A DNA stretch of 9,956 bases from Gemmatimonadota bacterium (GCA_023554435.1 JAMJQV010000381.1:1-9956), one strand, 5' to 3'; counted from the stretch's first letter, positions 1-6,227 are shown. Notes: a model not told the origin generated them from the sequence alone. Translations and numbers: made by a program.

Positions 1-235
1 CATCGGGCTCGAGGACCCCGAGGGAGCGGCCGCCTACGCCCGTGTCCACCTCCCTGCGGCCCGGGTGGCGGTACCGGCGGACATCGATCGATTCACGAGA
101 CGTTTCCGCATCGGCGTCGTTCCGACGACGCTCGTCATAGATCGCGGCGGCCGACTGGTCGCGCGGCACGCCGGTCCTTTGGAGGAATCTGACATTGAGA
201 CCTTGCGTGGGCTGACTGCGTCCTCCACACCCTGA
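1..235 (+). CDS. Thioredoxin-fold (TlpA/peroxiredoxin-like) protein, C-terminal fragment
   Basis: The window opens inside a plus-strand reading frame (codons begin at base 2) that runs 77 residues to a TGA at 233-235. The visible part contains FRIGVVPTTLVIDRGGRLV, which matches the second half of a thioredoxin fold: a beta strand, the cis-proline segment (V-P-T-T, Pro codon at 122-124), then a strand, a Gly-Gly turn and a strand, followed by a short C-terminal helix. The cis-proline loop packs against the CxxC site in this superfamily, but the CxxC itself would lie upstream and cannot be seen, so redox activity is not shown. TlpA- and ResA-like members act as thiol reductants in the cell envelope. 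The gene is followed after 23 bases by two genes for exported cysteine-rich proteins, so a role in handling their disulfides is possible but is inference only. A thioredoxin-like domain without catalytic cysteines is the main alternative. Confidence 0.75.
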   Translation, partial: IGLEDPEGAAAYARVHLPAARVAVPADIDRFTRRFRIGVVPTTLVIDRGGRLVARHAGPLEESDIETLRGLTASSTP

Positions 236-258
236 CTCCACTCGAAAGGAGACCCCCG

Positions 259-459
259 ATGAAGAGACTCTGGCTCGTACTGGCTCTGGCCGTGCTGTCG
301 GTGCCTGCGCCCGCGAGGGCCGCGGCGGAAGCCGGCCCGGCGAGGTGCCAGGACTACTGTGCCGATATGGCCGCGCGGAGCTGCGACCGAATCGACTCGT
401 GGAAGTGCACCTGGTACATCCTCGGCTGCCTCGCGGGCTGCAACATCGCGTCCCTTTGA
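259..459 (+). CDS. Small exported six-cysteine protein, paralog 1
   Basis: A 66-residue protein of no family I recognise. Residues 1-21 form a clear signal peptide: Lys-Arg at positions 2-3, a Leu/Val/Ala hydrophobic core, then a helix-breaking Pro stretch and an A-R-A cleavage site after residue 21, leaving a mature chain of about 45 residues. That chain has six cysteines (30, 34, 42, 50, 57, 61) with spacing C-x3-C-x7-C-x7-C-x6-C-x3-C, an even number that fits three disulfides outside the cytoplasm. The start is supported by an AAAGGAG Shine-Dalgarno sequence just upstream (about 245-251). The next gene, 27 bases downstream, encodes a diverged paralog with the same CxxYC and GCLxGC landmarks. 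The paired C-x3-C elements could form a disulfide-stapled helical hairpin, but this is a structural guess. Possible roles (toxin, inhibitor, metal binding, envelope factor) cannot be told apart from sequence. Confidence 0.8.
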   Translation: MKRLWLVLALAVLSVPAPARAAAEAGPARCQDYCADMAARSCDRIDSWKCTWYILGCLAGCNIASL

Positions 460-486
460 ATTCGCGACCCAGGGAAGGAGAAACAC

Positions 487-705
487 ATGGTGAGAAGGAT
501 CAGACTCTTGAGCGCCACGTTTGCCGTCGCCACGCTCGGCACCATCACCCCACCGTCAGCTGAGGCGATGACCGACAAGAGCTGGTGCATGACCTACTGC
601 GACGCGATCCACCTCGGATGCCGCAAAACCGTGGGCTGGTTCGACAAGGACGCGTGCGAGGAATGGAAGCAGGGGTGCCTCGACGGGTGCCGGGTCAACC
701 ACTGA
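487..705 (+). CDS. Small exported six-cysteine protein, paralog 2
   Basis: A 72-residue protein of unknown function. It begins with basic residues (VRRIR), a hydrophobic stretch to about residue 20 and an A-E-A cleavage site after residue 27, so the mature protein is again about 45 residues. Its six cysteines (34, 38, 45, 57, 64, 68) are spaced C-x3-C-x6-C-x11-C-x6-C-x3-C. It shares the CxxYC start and the C-x5-GCLxGC end with the upstream protein, while the middle loop and most other residues differ. This points to an old tandem duplication under selection for the cysteine framework. An AAGGAG Shine-Dalgarno sequence lies about 7 bases before the ATG. The mature region is more charged and acidic (DKDACEEW) than that of its paralog, so the two may bind different partners. 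It is the last gene of the plus-strand group and ends just before a palindromic hairpin. Confidence 0.8.
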   Translation: MVRRIRLLSATFAVATLGTITPPSAEAMTDKSWCMTYCDAIHLGCRKTVGWFDKDACEEWKQGCLDGCRVNH

Positions 706-724
706 CCCCGTGGAAACCCGCGCC

Positions 725-754
725 GGGAGGACGCGGCTGCAGCCGCGTCCTCTC
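725..754. terminator. Palindromic hairpin between converging transcription units
   Basis: Bases 728-751 are a perfect 24-bp palindrome (arm AGGACGCGGC, centre TGCA). It can be extended by G727-C752, a G-T wobble at 726-753 and G725-C754. The hairpin falls between the stop of the plus-strand cysteine-rich gene (705) and the stop of the minus-strand membrane protein gene (753-755), where a two-way terminator is expected. No T-tract follows on either strand, so it is not a textbook intrinsic terminator. It may act as a GC-rich transcription block or as a 3'-end stabiliser for both messages. A binding site for a dimeric protein is possible but less likely, because it sits between two 3' ends. Confidence 0.6.
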
Positions 755-941
755 AGTCCTCCGCGATCTCGTCGTCGGCGTTCCTGCGCAGGATGCGAAT
801 GGCCAGGGCCGACGCCAGCACTCCGACGCCGAGTCCCGAGGTGAATTCGCTGTCCAACAGAACACCCACGTACCAGAGCACTCCACCGACTACCGCCATG
901 ACCATCTGGAACCGCAGCCAGTAGCGCGCTTCCGGCTTCAT
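753..941 (-). CDS. Small two-helix membrane protein
   Basis: A 62-residue protein that I do not recognise. After a basic N-terminus (KPEARYWLR) it has two hydrophobic segments, at about residues 12-29 and 33-51, joined by a short acidic turn (LLDSEF). It ends in a charged tail (RRNADDEIAED). This is the layout of a small helical-hairpin inner-membrane protein with a cytosolic Arg-rich end after the second helix. Its ATG (939-941) overlaps the TGA of the larger membrane protein gene (938-940) as ATGA, so the two are probably translationally coupled and may work together. It is the last gene of the minus-strand cluster and its stop codon abuts the palindromic hairpin. No catalytic motif is visible and no function is proposed. 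Confidence 0.65.
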   Translation of the reverse strand: MKPEARYWLRFQMVMAVVGGVLWYVGVLLDSEFTSGLGVGVLASALAIRILRRNADDEIAED

Positions 942-1612
942 TCGACCAGCGGGTCACTCACCGGGGCAAGGTCGGTCTCAGCCCCCCACGAGATCACCCA
1001 CGCTGCGACCAGCCCCGCGATCGCGTTGCCGAGCAGGACGAAGGGGAACGTCAGGAAGCCCTGCCGGACGCCGAGCAATCCGAGGCCCAGGAAGACCGGG
1101 TACACCACGAACAGAGTGTACATGCTCGGCAGGAGGCTGAACGTCGTCCCCTTGCCGGCAAACTCATCGCCCGGAATCACGGGATAGAGGGCGCCCAGGG
1201 CCAGGCCCCAGACCGACCCGTACAGAGCCCGGAACAGGTACTGGCCGGCCGACAGTTCGACGTCGATCCCTACCCCCAGCAACAGGGTCAGACCGATACT
1301 TCCAGCCACTACCGTCAGCACCCCGTGCACCAGGCCGGCAAGCGCACCGCCGAGAAGGCCGAGCCCAAGCCTGGAGGAGAGGTCGAGCGAGCCCTCCACC
1401 GCCGGTCCGTACGGCCGACCACCGAGCGCAACCGCCAGCAGGGCGAGCGCGCCCACCAGCAGCAGGATTCCTCCCTCGACCCCGAGCCTCGTACCCAGGT
1501 CCAGCAACCCTATCCCGCCGAGCGCAGCGGCGATACCGACGACCCCGAGGGCCACGGCCGTGGTCGAAACTCGAGTCCGGCCCGCTGTGGGCTCCGCCGC
1601 TTGTTCACTCAT
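938..1612 (-). CDS. Integral membrane protein, about six transmembrane segments
   Basis: A 224-residue protein that is strongly hydrophobic and rich in Gly, Leu, Ala and Val. Likely membrane helices lie near residues 17-38, 45-64, 82-116 (long, perhaps two helices), 126-146, 158-181 and 187-208. The N-terminus (SEQAAEPTAGRTR) and C-terminus (ETDLAPVSDPLVE) are short and polar. There is no ATP-binding motif, no transporter signature that I recognise and no conserved charged pair inside the helices. A GGCGGA Shine-Dalgarno-like sequence precedes the ATG at 1612. The gene starts 24 bases after the crotonase gene ends and overlaps the following small membrane protein by 4 bases, so it reads as part of the same transcript. 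A role in substrate entry or in a membrane step for the acyl-CoA pathway is conceivable from position alone. Confidence 0.7.
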   Translation of the reverse strand: MSEQAAEPTAGRTRVSTTAVALGVVGIAAALGGIGLLDLGTRLGVEGGILLLVGALALLAVALGGRPYGPAVEGSLDLSSRLGLGLLGGALAGLVHGVLTVVAGSIGLTLLLGVGIDVELSAGQYLFRALYGSVWGLALGALYPVIPGDEFAGKGTTFSLLPSMYTLFVVYPVFLGLGLLGVRQGFLTFPFVLLGNAIAGLVAAWVISWGAETDLAPVSDPLVE

Positions 1613-1636
1613 ATGATTTCCGCCCCTGTTTCGTGT

Positions 1637-2410
1637 TCAGCGATCCGCTCGCTCGAGGAACCGGCGGACCCCCTCTCGACAGTCGTCGGTCTCGCGCGCG
1701 ATCACGTTCACCTGAGCTCCCTCGTGGATTGCCGCCTCGAAGCTGGCCCCTTCGATCTGGTACAGCAAGCGCTTGGACAGAGCCACCGCACTCGCGCTGC
1801 GGGAGGCCAGCGTCTCGAGAAACGCCGCGGCCTCCCGATCGAACGACTCCGCCTCGAATACGCGGTTGACCAGCCCGAACCGGTACGCGGTGTCCGCGTC
1901 GATCGAGTCGCCGAGCGCGATCATCTCGAAGGCCCGCTTCTCTCCCAGCGAGCGGCGGAGAATGGCCATGACCATCGCCGGCACGAAGCCCAGCCGCACC
2001 TCCGGGTAGCCCAGCCGAACGTCGGATCGAGCCAGCACCAGGTCGCATGCGGTGGCGAGACCCGCGCCCCCAGCCAGCGCCTGCCCATGTACCAGGGCTA
2101 CGACCGGCTTTTCAATCTTGCGGATGAGAATGAACAGATCGCCAAGCGCCTGGGCTTCCGCCAGGCTCACGTCGGGCCCGGCCTCCACGGCCTGTTGCAG
2201 CTCGCGAAGATCCGCCCCGGCACAGAAGGCCGGTCCCGCCCCGGCAATGACGATTACGCGGACACGTTCGTCGGACTCCGCGAGGGTGAGCGCTTCCTTC
2301 AGCTCCTCGACCAGCGCGCGATTCAGCGCGTTGCGGCGCTCGGGCCGGTCCAGAGTGACGCGGGCGATTCCCGCTCCCTCGTCCACCGAATACAGGATCT
2401 GAGAGGCCAA
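1637..2410 (-). CDS. Enoyl-CoA hydratase/isomerase (crotonase) family protein, TTG start
   Basis: A 257-residue protein of full crotonase-family length. The DRPERRNALN motif (21-30) and the first oxyanion-hole segment GAGPAFCAGADL (57-68) bind the CoA thioester. The second oxyanion segment is GQALAGGAGLATACD (109-123). Of the two catalytic glutamates of rat mitochondrial enoyl-CoA hydratase, the one equivalent to Glu164 is present (Glu137, in GYPEVRLGF), while the Glu144 position is Gly117. Crotonases with this change include some methylglutaconyl-type hydratases and isomerases as I recall them, so the exact reaction (hydration, isomerisation or other) is open. The start codon is TTG at 2410-2408, backed by a strong GGAGAGGAG sequence 6 bases upstream; no in-frame ATG gives a full-length protein. 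It lies 3 bases after the AtuA C-terminal gene. Next to a methylcrotonyl-type carboxyltransferase, hydration of a glutaconyl-type CoA ester is a reasonable proposal. Confidence 0.9.
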   Translation of the reverse strand: MASQILYSVDEGAGIARVTLDRPERRNALNRALVEELKEALTLAESDERVRVIVIAGAGPAFCAGADLRELQQAVEAGPDVSLAEAQALGDLFILIRKIEKPVVALVHGQALAGGAGLATACDLVLARSDVRLGYPEVRLGFVPAMVMAILRRSLGEKRAFEMIALGDSIDADTAYRFGLVNRVFEAESFDREAAAFLETLASRSASAVALSKRLLYQIEGASFEAAIHEGAQVNVIARETDDCREGVRRFLERADR

Positions 2411-2413
2411 GGG

Positions 2414-2797
2414 CTACTCCTCTCCGGGCGGACGACCCGGAATCTCCCCCGCAACCACCCGGTCGCATACCGCGACGACGGCTTCGGGCACCTCCACCTC
2501 GAGCGCCAGGATACCGGCTCCGAAGGTCTTCCCCTGGGCGTCGAGCATCAGCGAAACCGTCCCGCCGCCGCCCAGAGACTCGTGAAGCAGGAAGTTCAGC
2601 GCCGAAAGGTTCGGCAGCTCGAAGCGCTCCACGTCACCGCGGCAAACGCCGGCGAAGTGGGCCTTCACTCGCTCCGGGGTGACCTGGGAGACCAGGTGTT
2701 CGTACGCCTCCGGGACGAGAGCGATGACCCCGACGTTGGCGGTGTCCCCCTTGTCGCCCGATCGGGCGAACGCGACACGCGAGAGAGGCACCTTCAT
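2414..2797 (-). CDS. AtuA C-terminal-domain protein, encoded as a separate gene
   Basis: A 127-residue protein carrying the signature RSGDKGDTANVGVI (12-25), followed by mixed alpha/beta sequence and a Gly-rich turn ESLGGGGTVS. This matches the C-terminal domain of AtuA-family proteins (ferredoxin-like fold), which in Pseudomonas AtuA is joined to the DUF1446-type N-terminal domain in one chain of about 600 residues. Here it is a free-standing gene 27 bases downstream of the N-terminal half, with its own ATG and a GGGGAAG ribosome-binding sequence in the gap. The biochemical function of AtuA is not established to my knowledge; it is required for acyclic terpene (citronellol/geraniol) use and usually sits beside acyl-CoA carboxylase genes, as here. 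The two halves probably assemble into one AtuA-like complex. The last residues (GRPPGEE) overlap the ribosome-binding site of the next gene. Confidence 0.85.
   Translation of the reverse strand: MKVPLSRVAFARSGDKGDTANVGVIALVPEAYEHLVSQVTPERVKAHFAGVCRGDVERFELPNLSALNFLLHESLGGGGTVSLMLDAQGKTFGAGILALEVEVPEAVVAVCDRVVAGEIPGRPPGEE
2417..2425 (-). promoter_or_regulatory. Shine-Dalgarno sequence deciding the TTG start of the crotonase gene
   Basis: Read on the minus strand, GGAGAGGAG ends 6 bases before the TTG codon at 2410-2408. It lies within the last codons of the preceding AtuA C-terminal gene. With no full-length ATG or GTG alternative in view, this site is the main support for a TTG initiation codon, and it suggests coupled translation of the two genes. 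Confidence 0.65.
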
Positions 2798-2824
2798 CCG
2801 TTCACTTCCCCTTGCCGGAGGAAC

Positions 2825-4198
2825 TCAAGCATCGCTGACCTCGACGCGAAGCTCGGACTCCACAGCGGTCCGGTCGATCAGGGCCGGCCAGTACGCCATC
2901 ACCTCCTGCACCCGCGGCCGGCCACCGGCGAACCCCGTCACGGAAGGCGGGCCGGCGAGAATGAGTGGAGCGATCTCGCGTGTGAAGGCCTCGACGGGTG
3001 CCCTGTCGGGAGCCCGCACGCCGACTCGAAGTCCCACCTCGGGAAGATCCGCCGCCGAAGGGCCGGGTTCCAGGCCGAGACATGCGCCGGCTCCTACGAA
3101 TTCCGTCCGGACTTCGTCGAAGGCCCACCCGGCCCGGTCCAGGCGCGCTCGCAGCACTTCGTCCGCCCGGCGGGCCTTTGCCAGGGCGTCCGGACCCGCA
3201 TAGGTGAGACTCCCGGTGGCCTTGAATCCATCGTGGTAGGCGATGGACACCTTGAGCAGGTCCGTGCGGGGACCGCCCGTGACGCCGCTCACCCGTACCC
3301 GGTCTCCTCCCAGATCAGCCACGCGAACCGTTCCGAAGTCGGCCACACAATCGGGCGTGATGTAGTCCGCCGGGTCACCCATCTCGTAGACCAGTTGCTC
3401 GGTCACGCTGCTCCACGTCACCCTGCCCCCGAGGCCCGGGTGCTTGGTGACCACGAACGTGCCATCCGCCGTGGCCTCAATGATCGGGTAGCCCGGAACC
3501 TCGAGGTCGACGCCTTCCCAGTCGAAAAGGGTGTTGCCCCCCGCGGCCTGCGCCCCGCACTCGTTGATGTGCCCGGCCACGACGCCCGCCGCGATGCGAT
3601 CCCAGTCGTCGAGCGCCCAACCGAATTCGTGCACCAGCGGGCCGTACGTCAGGGCCGTGTCCGTCGAGCGCCCGGTGACGATGATGTCAGCGCCCCGCTC
3701 GAGAGCCTCCAGGATGGGCTCCATGCCGATATAGGCGTTGGCGCTGTAGACCCGCTCCCTGATGTCGGACAGGGGAGCCCCCGTCTCCATGTTCCTGAGC
3801 TCGTGGCCCGCATCGAGCAGATCGCCCAGCCGTTCCATCAGGTCGTCCCCGGTGACGATCGCGATCCTCAGCGGACGCGCCGTCGCCACGTCGGCGAGAC
3901 CTGCCACCAGGGCATCACGGCAGGCGGCCGGGTTCACGCCGCCAGCGTTCGTGACCACGCGCACCCCTCCCTCGACGAGTTCGGGAGCGAGATCCAGCAT
4001 CAGGGGAACGAAATCACGAGCGTATCCCGCGGCCGGGTTCTTGACGCGCTGCTTCTGCAGGATGGACATGGTGATCTCGGCAAGATAGTCGAGCATCAGG
4101 TAATCGATGTCTCCACTTCTCACCTGGAGCTTCGGGGCCTCCTGCCAGTCGCCCCAGAACCCCTGGCCCGACGCCACCCGCACGATGCGCCCGGCCAT
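2825..4198 (-). CDS. AtuA-family (DUF1446) N-terminal domain protein
   Basis: A 457-residue protein with the hallmarks of the DUF1446/AtuA N-terminal domain: IVRVASGQGFWGDWQEAP at the N-terminus (5-22), then DIDYLMLDYLAEITMSIL (30-47), VVTNAGGVNP (81-90), GRSTDTALTYGP (176-187) and GHINECGAQAAGGN (209-222). These Gly- and Asn-rich loops look like ligand-binding loops, but the reaction is unknown. AtuA proteins are tied to acyclic terpene degradation and branched acyl-CoA carboxylation, and are predicted to be cytosolic. The ATG at 4198-4196 overlaps the TGA of the carboxyltransferase gene (TGATG), so the two are translationally coupled. The chain ends at about 457 residues without the RSGDKGDTAN domain, which is the next gene. 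The break is clean: there is a stop, a short gap and a fresh ribosome-binding site. A natural split is therefore more likely than a frameshift. Confidence 0.9.
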   Translation of the reverse strand: MAGRIVRVASGQGFWGDWQEAPKLQVRSGDIDYLMLDYLAEITMSILQKQRVKNPAAGYARDFVPLMLDLAPELVEGGVRVVTNAGGVNPAACRDALVAGLADVATARPLRIAIVTGDDLMERLGDLLDAGHELRNMETGAPLSDIRERVYSANAYIGMEPILEALERGADIIVTGRSTDTALTYGPLVHEFGWALDDWDRIAAGVVAGHINECGAQAAGGNTLFDWEGVDLEVPGYPIIEATADGTFVVTKHPGLGGRVTWSSVTEQLVYEMGDPADYITPDCVADFGTVRVADLGGDRVRVSGVTGGPRTDLLKVSIAYHDGFKATGSLTYAGPDALAKARRADEVLRARLDRAGWAFDEVRTEFVGAGACLGLEPGPSAADLPEVGLRVGVRAPDRAPVEAFTREIAPLILAGPPSVTGFAGGRPRVQEVMAYWPALIDRTAVESELRVEVSDA

Positions 4199-5808
4199 CA
4201 GGCGTGGTCCGGGAGAGTGAAGGCGCCGATGTGCGGTGCCGGGTTTTCGAGGGCCGTGCGGAGGGCCAGGTCCAGCACGTCGCGCGTCTCGTCCGGCGCG
4301 ATGATCGCGTCCACATATCCGCGGGCCGCCGCGTACCGGGCGTCGAGGTTGCGGTCATACTCCTCTCGCGTGGACTCCATCGCGGCCTCGGTGTCCGCGT
4401 CCAGAGGAACACCAGCCTCACGTGCCTTGTCGATCTTCGGACCGTGCACGGCACGGACGGCCGACTCGCCCTCCATCACCCCCATCCGGCCCGTGGGCCA
4501 GGTGAAGATGAAGTCCGGGTCGAAACCCTGTCCTGCCATCGCGTAGTAGCCTGCCCCGCTCGCGTGGCCCGTCGTGAGCACGATCTTCGGAACGCGGGCC
4601 ACGGACATCGCTTCGACCATGCGGGCCCCCGCCCGGATGATCCCCGAGTGCTCGGCCTCTTTGCCGACCATGAAACCGCTCACATCCTGCACGTACAGCA
4701 GCGGGATCTTGTGCCGGTCGCACATGTCCATGAAGTAGGCGACCTTCTCGGCGCTATCCGCATAGATGATCCCGCCGAACTTCGGCCGCCCGCCCTTCGG
4801 GTCCTTGAACATCCCGCGTCGATTGGCGATCACGCCTACACGCCGACCCCGCAGGCGGGCCACCGCGGTAAGCATCTCCGGTGCGAACCCCGCCTGGAAC
4901 TCATCGAAGCGGCCCGCGTCGAGGAACGTCTCCAGGACCGCTTCCAACTTGTACGGCTGTCGGTGGTCCTGCGGCATGAGGTCGTAGGCTTCATCGGCCT
5001 TGCGCGCAGGTGGCTGCGCCTCATCGACCGGCTCCGGGAGCCGCGCCGGTGAAAGATCGCTCACCAGCTCCCGGATCTTGGCGACGCACGCCTCGTCGTC
5101 GGGCACCTCGAAATGGGCCACTCCGCTGATCTGATTGTGCATGGAGGCGCCGCCCAGCTCCTCGGCCTCCACGTCCTGGCCGGTCGCGCCCTTCACCAGG
5201 TTCGGGCCACCCAACCCCATGAAGCTCGTTCCCTCTACCATCACGATCACGTCCGACAGCGCCGGAAGGTAGGCGCCGCCCGCGATGCACGGCCCCATCA
5301 CAGCCGAGATCTGCGGCACGTCCAGGTAGTGTCGCATGATCGAGTTGTAATAGAAGAGCCGGCTCGCCCCATACTTGCCCGGAAAGACGCCGGCCTGGTA
5401 CGGCAGGTTAATGCCGGCCGAGTCCACCAGGTAGATGATCGGCACGCGGCAGCGCATGGCGATCTCCTGGGCCCGCAGCTTCTTGGGAATCGTCTCGGGC
5501 CACCAGCTGCCGGCCTTCACGGTCGCATCGTTGGCCACGATGACCACGGGCCGGCCGCACACCTCTCCGATGCCGGTCACCACACCCACGCCGGGAGCCT
5601 GCCCGTCGTACTGATCGTAGGCCAGGAGAAGGCCGATTTCGAGGAAGCCGCCGCCGGGATCGATCAGCAGGTCGATCCGTTCCCGGGCGGTGAGCTTTCC
5701 CTGCGAGTGCTGACGCTCGATCCTCGTCGGACCGCCACCCTCGCGCAGTCGGTCCTCGAGGGCGCGCACCTCGTCTACCATCATCCGCATCCGGGACGGT
5801 TCGGCCAT
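4198..5808 (-). CDS. Acyl-CoA carboxylase carboxyltransferase (beta) subunit, methylcrotonyl/geranyl-CoA type
   Basis: A 536-residue protein with two crotonase-like carboxyltransferase halves. The N-half carries the oxyanion-hole stretch GPCIAGGAYLPALSD (172-186) and the LGGASMHNQISGVAHF region (218-233). The C-half carries GVIANRRGMF (325-334), VQDVSGFMVGKEAE (373-386), TTGHASGAGYYAMAG (412-426) and WPTGRMGVM (437-445). It would move carboxyl from carboxybiotin to an acyl-CoA. The VQDVSGFMVG and SGAGYYAM forms resemble methylcrotonyl- and geranyl-CoA carboxylase beta subunits more than propionyl-CoA carboxylase, but the substrate is not proven. I chose the ATG at 5808 over an upstream one at 5844 because it forms a TGATG overlap with the stop of the B12-binding subunit and is preceded by GAGG; the longer form would add a basic 12-residue tail. 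The gene couples to AtuA by a second TGATG. No biotin carboxylase or biotin carrier gene is in the window, and glutaconyl-CoA decarboxylase-type chemistry is a weaker alternative. Confidence 0.9.
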   Translation of the reverse strand: MAEPSRMRMMVDEVRALEDRLREGGGPTRIERQHSQGKLTARERIDLLIDPGGGFLEIGLLLAYDQYDGQAPGVGVVTGIGEVCGRPVVIVANDATVKAGSWWPETIPKKLRAQEIAMRCRVPIIYLVDSAGINLPYQAGVFPGKYGASRLFYYNSIMRHYLDVPQISAVMGPCIAGGAYLPALSDVIVMVEGTSFMGLGGPNLVKGATGQDVEAEELGGASMHNQISGVAHFEVPDDEACVAKIRELVSDLSPARLPEPVDEAQPPARKADEAYDLMPQDHRQPYKLEAVLETFLDAGRFDEFQAGFAPEMLTAVARLRGRRVGVIANRRGMFKDPKGGRPKFGGIIYADSAEKVAYFMDMCDRHKIPLLYVQDVSGFMVGKEAEHSGIIRAGARMVEAMSVARVPKIVLTTGHASGAGYYAMAGQGFDPDFIFTWPTGRMGVMEGESAVRAVHGPKIDKAREAGVPLDADTEAAMESTREEYDRNLDARYAAARGYVDAIIAPDETRDVLDLALRTALENPAPHIGAFTLPDHA

Positions 5809-6227
5809 CAGACCTCGTCGTCCGCGCGGTTCGCGAGAAACCACTCCTGGATGTAGGTGGCCGCCTCGCCCGTCGCCGTTCCTGGCCCGAAGAGTCGACC
5901 GATGCCGAGTGCCTGCAACTCCTCGACGTCCTCCTGCGGAATGATGCCGCCACCCGTGATGAGAACGTCATCCATGCCATTTTCCCGAATCAGATTCAGC
6001 ACACGCGGGAACAGGGTCATGTGGGCCCCGGACAGAATCGACAGCGCCACGACATCTACATCTTCCTGCAAGGCGGTGGCAGCAATCTTCTCGGGCGTCT
6101 GGTGCAGCCCCGTGTAGATCACCTCCATCCCCGCGTCCCGAAGGGAGGCGGCGATGACCTTCGCGCCGCGGTCGTGACCGTCGAGTCCCGGCTTGGCGAC
6201 CAGTACGCGGATCTTTCTTTCAACCAT
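5808..6227 (-). CDS. Coenzyme-B12-binding small subunit of an acyl-CoA mutase
   Basis: A 139-residue stand-alone B12-binding domain. It opens with KIRVLVAKPGLDGHDRGAK, containing the base-off/His-on motif D-x-H-x-x-G (Asp16, His18, Gly21), where His18 is the predicted lower axial ligand to cobalt. LSILSGAHM (62-70) gives the S-x-L element and TGGGIIPQED (91-100) the Gly-Gly element that cradle the nucleotide tail. Length and layout fit the small subunit of two-subunit mutases (IcmB type, and the B12 subunit of split methylmalonyl-CoA mutases). An upstream in-frame ATG at 6293 would add 22 residues outside the conserved domain; I prefer 6227, which has GGAG about 10 bases before it. The gene follows the large-subunit gene by 87 bases, and its stop overlaps the carboxyltransferase start. 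By itself the domain does not tell methylmalonyl- from isobutyryl-type mutases; the large subunit does. Confidence 0.92.
   Translation of the reverse strand: MVERKIRVLVAKPGLDGHDRGAKVIAASLRDAGMEVIYTGLHQTPEKIAATALQEDVDVVALSILSGAHMTLFPRVLNLIRENGMDDVLITGGGIIPQEDVEELQALGIGRLFGPGTATGEAATYIQEWFLANRADDEV

Noticed and set aside
259..705. The two cysteine-rich genes as a RiPP (modified peptide) system
   Set aside because: There is no modification enzyme, protease or exporter nearby, and both have ordinary Sec-type signal peptides. Disulfide-bonded secreted mini-proteins explain them better.
1325..4546. A 1073-codon plus-strand open frame covering most of the AtuA, crotonase and carboxylase region
   Set aside because: It is antisense to five well-recognised minus-strand genes. 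Its translation is rich in Arg, His, Pro and Gly with no domain, which is the usual mirror frame of GC-rich coding sequence.
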